Shown in pieces: positions 42,150-53,529 of a stretch of DNA of 64,000 nucleotides. The notes beneath the pieces were generated by a model. That model did not search any database. It had not been told where the DNA came from and saw nothing but the letters and a program-made list of their open reading frames with translations. The stretch's first letter is position 1, and every line of letters starts with the position of its first letter. A program made the translations under genes and the position numbers. The stretch spans positions 2,823,001-2,887,000 of the forward strand of contig NC_087097.1 of assembly GCF_963855985.1 (NCBI RefSeq), read 5' to 3'. The stretch comes from Ostrinia nubilalis. Taxonomy: Eukaryota; Arthropoda; Insecta; Lepidoptera; Crambidae.

Positions 42150-42266
42150 CGTCCGCATTCACAAACATTACTATGAGGTCTTACAGTGCGCGTGGACGCA
42201 CATGGTGACACACGAACCAATCACAGAGATCTATTCAACGCTGTGCGTTCGATTTGCTGACGGGCG
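42150..42266. mobile_element. Harbinger-type MITE (CGYCCGTATTCACAAAC family), TSD TTA
   Basis: Starts CGTCCGCATTCACAAACATT, and TTA lies at both borders (42147-42149, 42267-42269). It ends ACGGGCG with most of the right TIR deleted. It shares the CACGAACCAATCACAGAG core with copies at 47.8 and 49.9 kb. Confidence 0.65.
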
Positions 42267-42269
42267 TTA

Positions 42270-44085
42270 CACTGCAACCTATGTTTAAATATTATACCTA
42301 GATCAGCTTTAAAATTCCCTATCCTAAGAGAAAGTGCCCATCACCCGGCCCTCAGCAGGGCTCTTGAAACAAAGGCATTAGCTTATATAATTAAGAACGT
42401 GCTCAACATTTCCTGAGAGAGTTGGCTAGTTCACTCTTGAGTAAAGTTTGAATGATACTAATTTGTTTCTTGGGTAATCACATCAAAGTGGGATACAGGC
42501 TTGTGTATGGTCTGGTAATGGCATATTCCGCAGGGTACCTACCTGAGATGATGTACAGTATTCAAAAACTCTCATGCTGATGCTCATATGGCCGGCTATT
42601 CGTCTCTATTTAAAAGTAAAAATGAACGACACTAATTGATTTTTTCAGATCTGTATTCTCATTAAGACTTACAAAAATTCGCTTATTATGAGAACGGTAT
42701 ACAAACAATGGTATTCATAGAAAATTTTAGAAGTTGGGGACAAAAAGAAGTCAAAGCGTCAGGCGTAAATGTTTTGGCAAAACATTTTTTCTCGCTCCAC
42801 AATCTGAATTCTAAAACACAAAGTCACCCATTATTGCATGCAACTAATAATACAATTGTTTACATTTATCATACTGAACACCACCATGATGAACGCTTTG
42901 TTTTGGTAGGTACTCCTAATTCAATCACTGCGAAGTAAAACGGGACAGTGCCATCTGTTGATCGAAATTCAAATTAAAATGAATACACATCAATCACTAG
43001 CTCTATCAAAGCAGAACTCTTATGAGCAAAAAACTCATGGTTAGATACCCCTACTAAGTTAGAACAAAGAAAAAACACCCAGCCAATTAGACCCCTCTCT
43101 GAATCTCAGTAACGATGAAATAATGGCACATTAATAATAATTTACGGAAGAGAAAAAATATGGCTTTTGGAAGCCGGAGTTGGATATACGCTGTGGGACC
43201 GCGAGGATAAAATAAAGATCAATAAATTAGTTGTAGAGGTTAATCTATGATTGTGTAGACTGCAGACGATCTTGTGTGATTTTATGAAAGGGGATAATTT
43301 TGAAGAAAAAAATTGTGTGCGGTCTCGGCTGTGGGCAAAATTTGTTTACTTCAATTAATTTCATTTCTCTTGAACTTTAAGATGTCAACCTCACAGTTGC
43401 CCTTCTAATTTATTGACTCTTTTACTAATAAGTTAATTAATTTGACAAATTCATTGCTTATTTACACTGTTCATTTTGTTGTGAGGTAACTAAAACATTG
43501 TTATGAAATGATATACTTAGCTAGCTATAGACGTTAGCACTTAAAGAAAATATAACATTCTATTTACATTTATCATCGTGATTCCGTTGCAAAATCTCGA
43601 AGATATCCACAAAACAATACATCATCAAATCAAACGATTTTGAAGAATATCAACTTCCCTTTATCACTTACAAAACGGGCGATATCTCTAAGGCTGAGTT
43701 AAAAAGCCTAAAAAGGTCAGAATATTCAGTAAATGTCAATTCATAGAAAGATTTCCTAGTAAGACTAACTTTTAGCAGACAACATGATGTAATTTACGAA
43801 GAACTATTTGCTGGATAATAAAAAAATCGTGATTTTGCAATCACCGCTTATTCAGTTGTATTAATTTTTTTTACTTGGAGAGCTCTTGGTTGTAATTTTA
43901 TGGAAAATGATGATTGGAAGGTAATAGCGACCTTCACTCGGACCCGGAGTCCTCATCTTTTTAGAAACTGGCTTTTTTTTATGCATAACATGGCAGTTAT
44001 TTGACCACAATCGCACCTGATGTTAACTATTTACCTCCAACTGCCGGTAAGACGTGGTCAAAGCTGTAGATATACATTTGATTAA
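42270..44085. other. No gene seen
   Basis: The open frame at 42708-42938 has no recognised domain. Inverse of TGATTGTGGTCAAATAACTG..CATGTTATGCAT near 43984-44022 is a scrap of the LINE 3' end seen at 1.8 kb. Confidence 0.3.
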
Positions 44086-44088
44086 AAA

Positions 44089-44205
44089 GGCTGAATTGCA
44101 CCACTTACTTTAACTTTAACATACGTGTAAAATGTGTCAAAATCTATACAAAAAACACCGGTTATTGTTATAGTTACGGTTATAATATGGTGGTGCAACT
44201 CAGCC
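44089..44205. mobile_element. Harbinger-type MITE, second copy of the GGCTGAGTTGCACCA family
   Basis: Ends GGCTGAATTGCACCA and TGGTGCAACTCAGCC. The interior (TACAAAAAACACCGGTTATT..GTTACGGTTATA) is the inverse of that in the 24.6 kb copy. Flanks AAA/TAA are an imperfect TSD. Confidence 0.75.
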
Positions 44206-44264
44206 TAAGTGCAGTAAGTACATCACATCGTACCGACGACGTGATCTTGTAAAGGTCATGAGAA

Positions 44265-44536
44265 GTGAATTGCTCGCAGAATTGCTAAAATCAAGTGGCA
44301 GTGGGCGGGGCACATAGCTCGTAGAGACGATGGCCGTTGGGGCAGAAACGTTCTCGAGTAGCGACCACGGGCTGGAAGACGTAGCGTGGGCAGGCCTCCT
44401 ACTAGGTGGACTGACGATCTGGTGAAGGTCGCGGGAAGATCCTGGATGCGGGCAGCGCAGGATCGTTCATTGTGGAAAACCTTGGAGGAGGTCTTTGTCC
44501 AGCAGTGGACGTCATTCGGCTGAAACGAATGAACGT
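44265..44536 (+). mobile_element. RTE LINE 3' end
   Basis: Plus-strand RTE: ATTGCTAAAATCAAGTGGCA..GTGGGCGGGGCACATAGC, CTGGAAGACGTAGCGTGGGC, GGTGGACTGACGATCTGGTG, TTTGTCCAGCAGTGGACGTC and an ACGAATGAACG tail. The well preserved 3' UTR makes it a useful reference for the other fragments. Confidence 0.85.
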
Positions 44537-44840
44537 GAGTAGTATCTGGATACGGGTAGCGCAAGGTCGGTCGTTGTGGGAATTCTTGAGAGCCTATGTC
44601 TAAAGCCCGGTCTGTGAGCACGTAGAATTTTGTCCAATGACCCCAAGCTACCCATCCTTATCGCTCGCGCGTAATTATATTGCTGTCACGACTGTGCGAC
44701 TGGCACCCGCAGTGACTGTGCGAGCGCGATAGCAACATAATTACGCGCGAGCGATAAGGATGGGTAGCTTGGGGTCATTGGACAAAATTCTACGTGCTCA
44801 CGGACCAGACTTTACCAGTGGACGTCATTTGGTGGAACGG
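44537..44840 (+). mobile_element. Second RTE 3' end, split by a MITE
   Basis: CTGGATACGGGTAGCGCAAG..GTCGGTCGTTGTGGGAATTC..TTGAGAGCCTATGTC is RTE sequence. It continues after the MITE at CCAGTGGACGTCATTTGG. The preceding RTE copy ends exactly at its 5' side, giving two RTE ends in tandem. Confidence 0.75.
44603..44812. mobile_element. Foldback MITE AAGYCYGGTC, TSD TA
   Basis: Nearly the full 210 bases form one hairpin: AAGCCCGGTCTGTGAGCACG..CGCTCGCGCGTAATTATATT against its inverse. TA lies at 44601-44602 and 44813-44814. Its insertion interrupts the RTE sequence, which proves it was mobile. A half copy is at 25.9 kb. Confidence 0.9.
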
Positions 44841-44844
44841 AAGC

Positions 44845-46438
44845 CAAGAAATAACGACTGGCGGTAATTAAACGAGATTCATTCTGATTGGACGCTTAGT
44901 ACTTTTATTTCAAGAAATACTTATTCCAAGACAATAATTGGACAGCATCAAGGATTACGTAATAGCAATTAGAAAAGCTAAGTCGTTTCAGGGTGGAAAT
45001 TAATTACATCTGTTGAGATTCTTCACTGATTGGTCATTATTTTTACAATGGGAAAAGGACTGGACAGGCAATACCTAGAGCGGAGATCTGTCTTTTGTTT
45101 TGTACTAGTTGATCGGGCAATAATTAATATTTTCATTTCATTTCATCTAAATATTGTTGGATTAAATTCTTTTGTCATACTTACTTAGATTTTGAAATAT
45201 ATCAGTGCAGATGTTACGAGTGACCTTTATAGGTATTTGTGATTGTTGATAAGACATTCCCCTTAATTGTCATAGCTCATTATGGTCATTCATTAGTATG
45301 AAGTCACAGATTTTTTCAGTCACGCTTAAGCCAAACAAAATCAAAAAGCCGAAACCACGCCACTAAATGCCCGCGAAAGGGATCAATCTCCAAATCCCAT
45401 CAACGTACCAAAATCGTATTCCGATTGCCTTGATACATCGCTGCAATACTTCCTACCGACAATAGCTCGTATTTTTACAATATTAGATACGAAGACAATC
45501 ACAAACCGAGCCACTCGAAACCCATTTGTTAGGCCGGCCTCGAAACGCCTATTTTTACGTGCCTATTAGTATGGTGGTGTAAGACATAAGAACATGAAAA
45601 GAAAACTTAAGGGTAACACACCAAATGCCGTTATTATCAAACGTCCTTCCTTCTTAATTCTAAATTTATACTCGAAAGATCAATATATTATTTTTGAAGA
45701 ATGGAATCACATTTCTATTCATACAGGAAATTTGGTAAAAAAGGTATACCTACGTCCATTTTGCAGAAGAAGAAGTCTACTTTAATTTTTGGTGATCTTA
45801 TCCATGGGTGATCAAAGGACACTAAAGTGTCGCCTAGAGACCATTTTGATGCCCTGGGTGATCAAATCCAGGTGATCAAAATGGAATAGACCCAATTTGC
45901 ACGGTTTTGGTATGAACCTCTTTGATGGACACCAAATTGCTTACAAATCGAACATCGAAAGCGTCTAATGGTTACGAAGTGGAAGAAACCATCTGGAGAT
46001 AAACAATTACACATTAAAAGAAGTCTTTGACGGTTCCTCAATTCAAAATGTAGCTTTTCTCATAACGTATGGGTTAAAAGGCAGACAATAAAAGCGTATC
46101 AACGATAATAAAAGTTTGATAGCTGAATCAATCACTCTATCATTTCAAATCGTTCTCCTCCCCTTACTTAGACCTCAAATCGAGTGCAAACCCAAGGGAG
46201 AGCATCCCCGTCGTTTATTTTATCTTTAATATCGCCGTTTTATCTCAACGACTCGCTGACAGCCTTCAAGTACCTCCTTTATTGTGACTGTGATCAGGTA
46301 ATGAGTAATTATCATTGGACTAATTAAAATGAGAGAGACTTCTAAGAAGTTATGTTAATTGTATGTAGATACTGATCCTCCATTTGCCTTTGGTAAATAT
46401 GAAACCTCTAAGCTCATATTTAGGACTGCTATCTTGCT
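44845..46438. other. No gene seen
   Basis: Short domain-free frames only. Near 45795-45890 the phrase GGGTGATCAAA recurs (about 45807 and 45857, with related AGGTGATCAAAATGG), a minor local repeat. Confidence 0.3.
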
Positions 46439-46441
46439 GTA

Positions 46442-46828
46442 CAGGGTGGCCAGGGAGTTGACGTTCAAAGCTAAAATTTAGATTCCTTACATAAAGGTGT
46501 ATCTAAATCACCCCCATGTATGGTCTACGTTATTGCTTGGTGTAGGAGATAGAGTTAATTTTGTGATTTAGAACGTGGTGAGAAACAACCGTGAAGCTTT
46601 GAAAATTGATCTTCACTGGAAGCTTCTCTAGCGTAAGTAAGTAAAAACAAACTACAAGTGCTCGGCAGAATGAGAAAAACATTAACAACCAACCATAGAT
46701 GAAAGGTAAAAATTACAAAATTCTCCTAAACTAAACAAAATCCTGAACATACATGGGGGTGATCTAGATACACCTTGATATAAGGAATCTAAATTTTAGC
46801 TTTGAACGTCAACTCTCTGGCCACCCTG
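46442..46828. mobile_element. TA-target MITE (CAGGGTGGCCAG)
   Basis: Ends CAGGGTGGCCAGGGAGTTGA and its near-exact inverse, with homology continuing through ..TTTAGATTCCTTA.. and GATACACCTT. TA lies at 46440-46441 and 46829-46830. 387 bases, non-coding. Confidence 0.85.
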
Positions 46829-46889
46829 TATAATGAAGTGCTACTATAATAACAATATTATCTTATTTCTACATTAATGTATTTTCCGA

Positions 46890-47795
46890 ACAATCCGAGC
46901 CTTTTCAAGCTAAGAGTGAATTGTTCTCAGCAAGTATACTAGCGTTGCCGAACTAAAAAGCCTTCTCCATCGATAGGCCTATCGATAATATCGATACTGT
47001 CGATACTATCGATACTATCGATAGCTCAAATCGAGGCAATACTATTGAATATGTGCAATACTATCGCTACTATCGATAGTATTGTTGCTCGTGAAGAAAA
47101 AACTATCGATAGTATCGTCGCTTTTGATTAAAAAGCTATCGATACTCTCGATTTTTCTAGACTATCGATAGTTTGTAAGTTTGCAATAGTATTGGGTATG
47201 TTTAAATTCATTTTTACAATATTTCAAATGTTTCGCTTGACTTACCAACTAAACATATAACTAATAATAATAATCTCACTTGTATTTAAAATTACTTGCA
47301 TTAGTTAAGTACCGCAAATAAAATGTATTGCCAATTTTGGAAACATTATAATTAAATGTTATGGTTAACTATATGAAATAATTCAAGTATTTCAATAACC
47401 CTATTGTTGTGCCTATTGACTATTATACCCAAATATTGTAAACGATACTATTGTAAATTGCCAAACTATCGATAGTCTAGAACAATCGATAGTATCGATA
47501 CTATCGATAGTTTATTCTTCACGAGCAACAATACTATCGATAGTATCGATAGTATTGCACATATTCAATAGTATTGCCTCGTTTTGAGCTATCGATAGTA
47601 TCGATAGTATCGACAATATCGATACTATCGATAGGCCAATCGATAGTCTTGCGATAGTTTGGCTATCGATAGACTATCGATAGTCGACTATCGATCGGCA
47701 ACACTAAAGTATACCATCCTATACTGCATCTAACTTAACATCAGGTGTGATTGCGGTCTAATACCTACCTTTCCTGCAAAATTAAAATCAAAGCT
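46890..47795 (+). mobile_element. LINE 3' end split by a hAT MITE
   Basis: CCTTTTCAAGCTAAGAGTGA..CAGCAAGTATAC (to 46939) continues at 47715 with CATCCTATACTGCATCTAAC..CATCAGGTGTGATTGCGGTC. Together they match the LINE 3' ends at 1.8 and 36.9 kb. Confidence 0.65.
46940..47706. mobile_element. hAT MITE made of TATCGATA arrays, TSD AAGTATAC
   Basis: AAGTATAC is duplicated exactly at 46932-46939 and 47707-47714. The ends are TAGCGTTGCCGA and (inverse) TAGTGTTGCCGA, a hAT-like terminus. Both ~230-base subterminal regions are packed with ACTATCGATAGT-type sequence. I count about 19 exact TATCGATA octamers, eight on the left and eleven on the right. They include a mirrored unique segment (TATTGTTGCTCGTGAAGAA). 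The ~230-base centre is plain AT-rich DNA. Confidence 0.9.
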
Positions 47796-47830
47796 TTTAT
47801 TCAATACTTAGGCCTTTTCCAGGGCGCTTA

Positions 47831-47966
47831 CACCCGTATTCACAAACTATGCTTGATTAAGTGAAGCAGCAAATCGAGCGAACAGAGCTCTGTGATTGGT
47901 TCGTGTGTGACCCTGTGCGTCCACGCGCACTGTGAGACCTCATAGTAATGTTTGTGAATACGGGCG
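47831..47966. mobile_element. Harbinger-type MITE, full copy, TSD TTA
   Basis: CACCCGTATTCACAAAC at the left and GTTTGTGAATACGGGCG at the right, with TTA at 47828-47830 and 47967-47969. Shares its core with 42.2 and 49.9 kb. Confidence 0.8.
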
Positions 47967-47992
47967 TTATACACGTTAACACGTCGCAAATA

Positions 47993-49200
47993 CAGGGTGT
48001 TAGGTAAATAGGTATATGAGCCGACACTAGCCCATGTTAACATGGGCATATAAATGGTATGGTGAAGTCAGAAAATTGATATCTTTATTTTAATTATTTT
48101 AATTTTCATACAGATCAGATTTAACCCTTAAGTAACATCCTTATTTTTGGTTACACTTAGAACACCCTGGGGTAAAAAAAATACCCCAAACGGAAATTGA
48201 AAAATTTTAAGTAAATATTTAAAATCAATTTAATTTGTGATTTACAGTGTATTAATAGACTCACTAAATTATACTATTTTTTTAAAATAACGTCTATCTA
48301 GCGTAAAGAAACATCTTTAATCAATCATAACAAAAAAACAAAGATTTTTTCATTGGCAACTAATAGTCTCCACAATGGTCTTCTATTTCTAGATTTTTCA
48401 ATCTTGGAAAGTTATTGTGGGAACCAAAAACTTACACTAATCGGACATTGAATAGATGTTTTATACATATTTTAAACACAAAACGGCATAAAACGAAAAT
48501 TTCTGGCTTTATAATAAAGCAAAATAAAAAAACTTTTTTTTTAAATAAAATTATGAAAATATTTTTTTTTATTTATTTTATTCCTAATTATTTTTTTCAA
48601 AACACATCAGACACGCTGAATTATTACATAATTATCACTTTTGGGCTCTATTTCTGTGTCGAATTTATGAACGCTGTGTTCTGAGGGGATGTCTTCAAAG
48701 TTCGAAAAGTATCATTTGTAAACCAAGCTTTATTTATTTCTCTGCATTCTCGAGACAACGTGCTACTTAATCGTCATATAAATTTTTACTCATTTTGTTT
48801 AAATATTGTAAAAACCTATTAATAAGATGTTAGGTGATGATAAATTAAAGCATGCGTAACTAACACCCTGGGGTAATTTTCCACCCCACCTACCTGTACA
48901 AGCCAAACAGATGTTTTTTTTCACATCCCGCGTCTACGAGCTTAAAGCGCACACTCTGCATTGAGAATACACAAAACGACATTGCAGTAGCTTCGGTAGA
49001 AAAAAAGATATGTAAATTTTTATGCGCCTGGGGTAAATAATTACCCCACGGTGTTACTTAAGGGTTAATAAAATTTATTTTGTATGAAAATTAAAAAAAT
49101 TATAATGGTGATATCAAATTTCTGACTTCACCATACCATTTATATGCATATGTTAACATGGGCTAGTGTCGGCTCTTATACCCATTTACCTAACACCCTG
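47993..49200. mobile_element. TA-target MITE (CAGGGTGTTAGG) split by a piggyBac-type MITE
   Basis: Ends CAGGGTGTTAGGTAAATAGG and inverse CCCATTTACCTAACACCCTG, with TA at 47991-47992 and 49201-49202. The inverted homology runs about 130 bases inward (CCGACACTAGCCCATGTTAA..GGTATGGTGAAGTCAGAAA) and then breaks at the nested insertion. Without that insertion it would be a ~260-bp foldback MITE. Confidence 0.85.
48125..49064. mobile_element. piggyBac-type MITE, TSD TTAA
   Basis: TTAA at 48121-48124 and 49065-49068; ends CCCTTAAGTAACA and inverse. Palindromic CACCCTGGGGTAA/TTACCCCA motifs recur at about 48165, 48865 and 49025. The plus-strand frame at 48415-48684 is AT-rich and domain-free. It inserted into the CAGGGTGTTAGG MITE, so it is younger than that element. 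Confidence 0.85.
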
Positions 49201-49488
49201 TATAACAATAAAAATGTGTATTAACAAGCGCACAACAAATAAAGCAAAACGCTTCCAACACTCATACAGTTCATATAACAATGGTTTTGTACAAAAAATT
49301 AAACAACTCAGTACATTCCCTTTGTCAGAGTCAGAGCTAACTGCTCAAAGATTTCCCTTGCCAAAGTGACGTGATAACGCTCTAAAGGGCGCCTAATCGA
49401 TGAGTGATACGCGCCAGGGTTGTTACGCATGCAAAAACTTTGACATCTTTTTATTACAAGTTCACATCCGCGGATGTGGATTTTTTTT

Positions 49489-49802
49489 ATCCACAACGAG
49501 GAAGCTCTTGGTCTATATCTCACCTGCTGGTAATTGATGATCAGGCCAAAGCTGGAAGCGACCTTCACCCGGAATTTTCAGCCACGGAGGAACTGGCCAT
49601 CTTACTTTTAACTGCCGGACAACAACAATGCTGTTAACATTGTTGTTATGGCGACAGACTTAGGTAAGATAGCCAGGCGGACTTAGAACAAGCCCTACCA
49701 CCAACCAAACCGAACAGAAAAATCTGCCCCCACTGGGAATCGAACCCGGGACCTCTGCGTCTGAAGTTGGTTGGTCTTATCACAAGACCACAGAGGCGGA
49801 TT
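49489..49802 (-). mobile_element. tRNA-derived SINE, copy 2
   Basis: On the minus strand it begins CCGCCTCTGTGGTCTTGTGA with GGTTCGATTCCCAGTGGGGG further in (B box). It then carries the same body as the copy at 2303-2593, ending GATATAGACCAAGAGCTTCC. The B box is a perfect match to the canonical GGTTCGANTCC, so this copy could still be transcribed by pol III. Confidence 0.8.
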
Positions 49803-49871
49803 TCAGGGCTTAAAGATTTAATGTTCATAAATAGTGAAAATTGGTTTATCACTCATTTTGAGAACAAAAAC

Positions 49872-49975
49872 ACGCACGCACAGGGTGACACACGAACCAA
49901 TCACAGAGCTCTATTCAACGTTGTGCGTTCAATTTGCTGCTTCACTTAAGCAAGCATCGTTTGTGAATACGGGCG
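49872..49975. mobile_element. Harbinger-type MITE, left-truncated copy
   Basis: Core CACACGAACCAATCACAGAG..TTGCTGCTTCACTTAAGCA and right end GTTTGTGAATACGGGCG followed by TTA. The left TIR is lost. Confidence 0.65.
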
Positions 49976-49999
49976 TTAGACAGCTTTCAGTTACTTAAT

Positions 50000-51160
50000 A
50001 ATATCCTTTTAAGCCACGCGTCACAACTGGCTCCTCAAACTCTCTTAATAATTATGTTGTTCCTTGTTGATATGAATTTGCATCCGTAAAAGTTCGTATG
50101 CGTATGCGGATGAAGGTGTCTGAATTAATAATACGAACGTTTCGCATATTTTGCGGATGCTAAGTATCCGTAACACCCCTATTACACACTCGGATATAGG
50201 GCGTTGACGTCGCAATATTTCAGGAGAGTTCCGTCAGTCAAATGGTACGAGAGCATTTCAAGGTTAACACTGCGATCTTACACGGTTGTAATAGGACCGA
50301 GTTTGCAACAACAATGTATAGTCTTATGTGCTGTCAATGGTACTGTTAATGTCGCGCGATCATCCGTAAACGTAATATCGATCGATTTGCTTCAAAACAG
50401 AGTCTGGGAAATAGATAATGAATCTAACGAGTTATTTATTAATTTAATGCTGTGGTCGTTTTGGTGACAAGGAAACGTTTTGGTAAAGGTGACAAGGAGT
50501 ACCAGGAACTCCTACGCATAGCGTTTATTAATAACGTTGATTAATATACCCCGGCTTGAATTGATTTTAACTTGACGTTCAAGCTGACAATCTTGATTCA
50601 CAAACCGGGCCATAGTCGCCTAAGTCTAAAAGAAAGGCGCAAATCGAAAATGAATTTCGCGTCGAATCAAATTATCCTCCTAACAAATCTTTGTCATAAT
50701 CTTGTGTTGCTTAGGTTTCTTCTTACTATAGTATGGGTAGGTAAATATATTATTAAATATTAAGCCAATTTTGAGTCAAAGTAATCGATGAATCTTGATT
50801 CGAATAGCAATCTTTTACTACTCTGAATCAAATTCATGAATTAAATAAAATTAAGCGAAAACACAAAAGCTAAATAAAATAAATCTAATACGAATACTGG
50901 TATAAGTATCGATGACCGGTAGAAGTCCCCGAACTGTGCGTATTTCCACTGGAAAGCGACGACGACAATCGAGTGTTCTGTTCAGAAAATTGTTACTTGC
51001 TCGCCATGCAAAAACACGGCTTATTTTAATTAACGTGTGGTATCTAAACGCAAACTTTTATGATTGTGATAGGCAAAGTGTGTTGGCCTAACCAATTTAT
51101 GAAAAAAAAAAACTGTGCATTTTTAAACATGTCCACGCAGCCTAAATGATTTCTAGATTA
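50000..51160. other. No gene seen
   Basis: Near 50060-50165 a short inverted arrangement of GCATCCGTAAAAGTTCGTAT..ATACGAACG..TGCGGATGC suggests a degraded hairpin element. No supportable frame. Confidence 0.3.
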
Positions 51161-51163
51161 GCC

Positions 51164-51332
51164 GATTGGTAGCAGCCTGCATCCAGTGTCTTCCTGCAAC
51201 CATAAGGAGGTCATCTGTCCACCTTGTAGGTTCGTTCGTTCGTTTCAGCCGAAAGACATCCATTGCTGGACAAAGGTCTCGCCCAAGGATTTCCACGAAG
51301 ACCGGTCCTGCGCCGCTCGCATCCAGGTGCAT
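51164..51332 (-). mobile_element. Two adjacent RTE 3'-region fragments
   Basis: 51164-51228 is minus-strand RTE (CCGATTGGTAGCAGCCTGCA..GTCCACCTTGTAG). At 51229 a second copy starts with its (GTTCGTTC)n tail, followed by AGCCGAAAGACATCCATTGC..GCATCCAGGTGC. The younger copy appears to have inserted in or beside the older. Confidence 0.75.
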
Positions 51333-51339
51333 TTTGATA

Positions 51340-51885
51340 CTTCCATATTATATTTGTCAATCGAATTGGAAACAGTGGAAACACGCCCCCGATCTCGGCC
51401 TGGCGATCTGTCTGTGTCGATGGACGTCACGCGGTCAACCGTGACGGCGGGTAGTCGCAGATTGCGCCCGTTTTAATAGGAATTTTTGGAGCCACGTTGA
51501 CGGGTCTGTGTGGCTGAGGAAATGGATGTGGCGTCAAAAATGTGGCGGGTGTTTTTAGGTCACACTGTTTTGGGATTTGAGATTGATGGCAATCTTATTC
51601 GACTGTCCAAAAATTTACTGTAATAAAATTAAATGACCTAGAACTACTTACATCGTAATTTCAGGATTGTGAAAAAACTATTGAATTAGGTAACTTTTTC
51701 ATAGGACCTGTAAATGTCAAACAAAAAATAATTTCCATTTTTTTTTCAGTTCTCATCGAGTATTCAAGGAATGAAATATACACATCAAACCAAATTGTAA
51801 ACCTCATTTTTTCCAGTCTGTAAAAAAAACTATTATTACTTATCCAGAAAATGAATCACGTTTCTCCTTTGACTCAAGTAGCCAT
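51340..51885. other. No gene seen
   Basis: No supportable frame or repeat. Confidence 0.3.
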
Positions 51886-51887
51886 TG

Positions 51888-52376
51888 TAATGATTTTAGA
51901 ATTAATATTGTATTTTATACGATTATTAGATGCTTTTAAATAGTTATTGTAATAATTTTGGTAGAATTTAAAAACCCATTATTAAAATTAAATACTTTAC
52001 TTGATTACTTCCTGGACATTGTTGCAGATATTAGAATGGTTTTAGAATTTATTCTATATTATATTCAATTAGGTACATATTTCATGTTTATTATTTAATG
52101 TAATTATTTTAGAATTTTTATTGTATACAATTTAGTATTTTAGATATAAATTGTTATTTAAGTATTGAGTTTGACTACTTCCGGGGCATGCTGTCGATAA
52201 GTCGTTTCGAGCCGGTTGACTTTGACGAATGGAAGGGGAAGTTGCCTTATCGCGGGCATGCCGCCGGACAGTCAGTTCGATTGGAGCATTCAAAGCAAGA
52301 AGTACTAACTTTAAGGTGTTATAATGTTGGAAATGTATAAATTAGTATCTTGAATAAATAAGTAATTGATCTACAA
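51888..52376. repeat. LTR-like repeat, copy 1 (inverse of 60181-60675)
   Basis: TGTAATGATTTTAGAATTAA..CTTGAATAAATAAGTAATTGATCTACA, about 490 bases, is present as an inverted copy at 60181-60675. The repeat is bounded TG..CA in either direction and contains AATAAA. Homology runs ~10 bases past one end (AGTAACTTTT), on the same side in both copies, as expected if that is retained internal sequence next to an LTR. The scattered differences indicate an old pair. Confidence 0.6.
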
Positions 52377-52516
52377 GTAACTTTTATTATATATCGGAAG
52401 CGGGAATGTGATCCACATCTTCAGCTCACAAACAAAGGTATGTAGCAATATATTTTTAAAAGAACATTTATTTCGTACAAAAGATTACGATAGTATTAAA
52501 CATTTTTTTTTTTACT

Positions 52517-52852
52517 GCATGTTCGAATCTTGTGTGCTGTATTGTGTCTCGTATATGGTCGGGGCTATTCCCTGGCGGAACGGACATAATACGGAGCACA
52601 TTTGTATTCAAATTATTATGTTCGTATATGATGGGGTCTACCCTCTGATGATACTAGCATAATGAAGCGTGTACCTGTAATAATATTTTAGAACCTACTG
52701 AAGTGCATGTTCGAATCTTGTGTGCTGTATTGTGTTTCGTATATGGTCGGGGCTATTCTCTGGCGGAACGGACATAATACCGAACACATTAGTATTCAAA
52801 TTATTATGTTCGTATATGACGGGGCTATCCTCTGATGATACTAACTTAATAA
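52517..52852. repeat. Tandem duplication, 187-bp period
   Basis: GCATGTTCGAATCTTGTGTG..GGTCGGGGCTATTC..CTGGCGGAACGGACATAATA starts at 52517 and again at 52704. The two units of ~150 bases are separated by ~35 bases of AT-rich spacer. The short frames here are repeat products. Confidence 0.8.
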
Positions 52853-53040
52853 AATTAAATTTTATTTTACTTTTGACCGATTTAGTGTGTAGTCTATTTT
52901 CGTTAAGAACTAGTTAAGTGTGCTATGTCCTGATGAAGATAATTCAAAGACTAGTATATAGTTAGAATAATATTAGATTAGTAGTTCGCATAATATTAGA
53001 AGTCCCCAATAAAGGTACTCTAAATTTTCATAAATTTACT

Positions 53041-53233
53041 TCATATATTATAATGCGAAAGTTTGGATGTCTGGATGGATGTTTATTACTCTTTCACGCA
53101 AAAATAACTGAACGGATTTTTATAAATTTTCCAGTATTAATCTTTATAACCTAGAATAACATGTAGACTATGATTTATGACGGATCTGTGACAAACTAAA
53201 TTTCACGCGGGTGGAGCCGCGGGCAAAAGCTAG
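53041..53233 (+). mobile_element. Non-autonomous Helitron
   Basis: TCATATATTATAATGCGAAA..GTTTGGATGTCTGGATGGAT..AACTGAACGGATTTTTATAA..GGAGCCGCGGGCAAAAGCTAG|T. The CTAG end and the body are typical of moth Helitrons. The 5' host base is T and not A, so the 5' boundary is approximate. Confidence 0.6.
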
Positions 53234-53529
53234 TGAAATATGGATTGTTAATTGGCTAGTTGCTCCTTCAGTTTATCAGGCTAGATGCGCCTTCAGTTTA
53301 TCAAGATGCGACTACAAAGTACTCGTACGGTTAGATGAGCCTACAATTACTCGTACAAAGTTAGACACTTTTCTGGTATAAAGCTAGATGCCACTTTTTA
53401 TATTGTTGTAGAATTGATAAGATCTATCATTAAAGTACATTTAAACTATACATAAGAACAAAGTTATACTAGCACAAAAAAAAAACTTGAATGATACATT
53501 ATTTGGTCAAGGTTACTCCTTGATAGTTT

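Noticed and set aside
48415..48684. Hydrophobic 89-codon frame that could be a membrane protein
   Set aside because: Phe/Ile-rich translation of AT-rich filler inside a piggyBac-type MITE; no homology or start signal.
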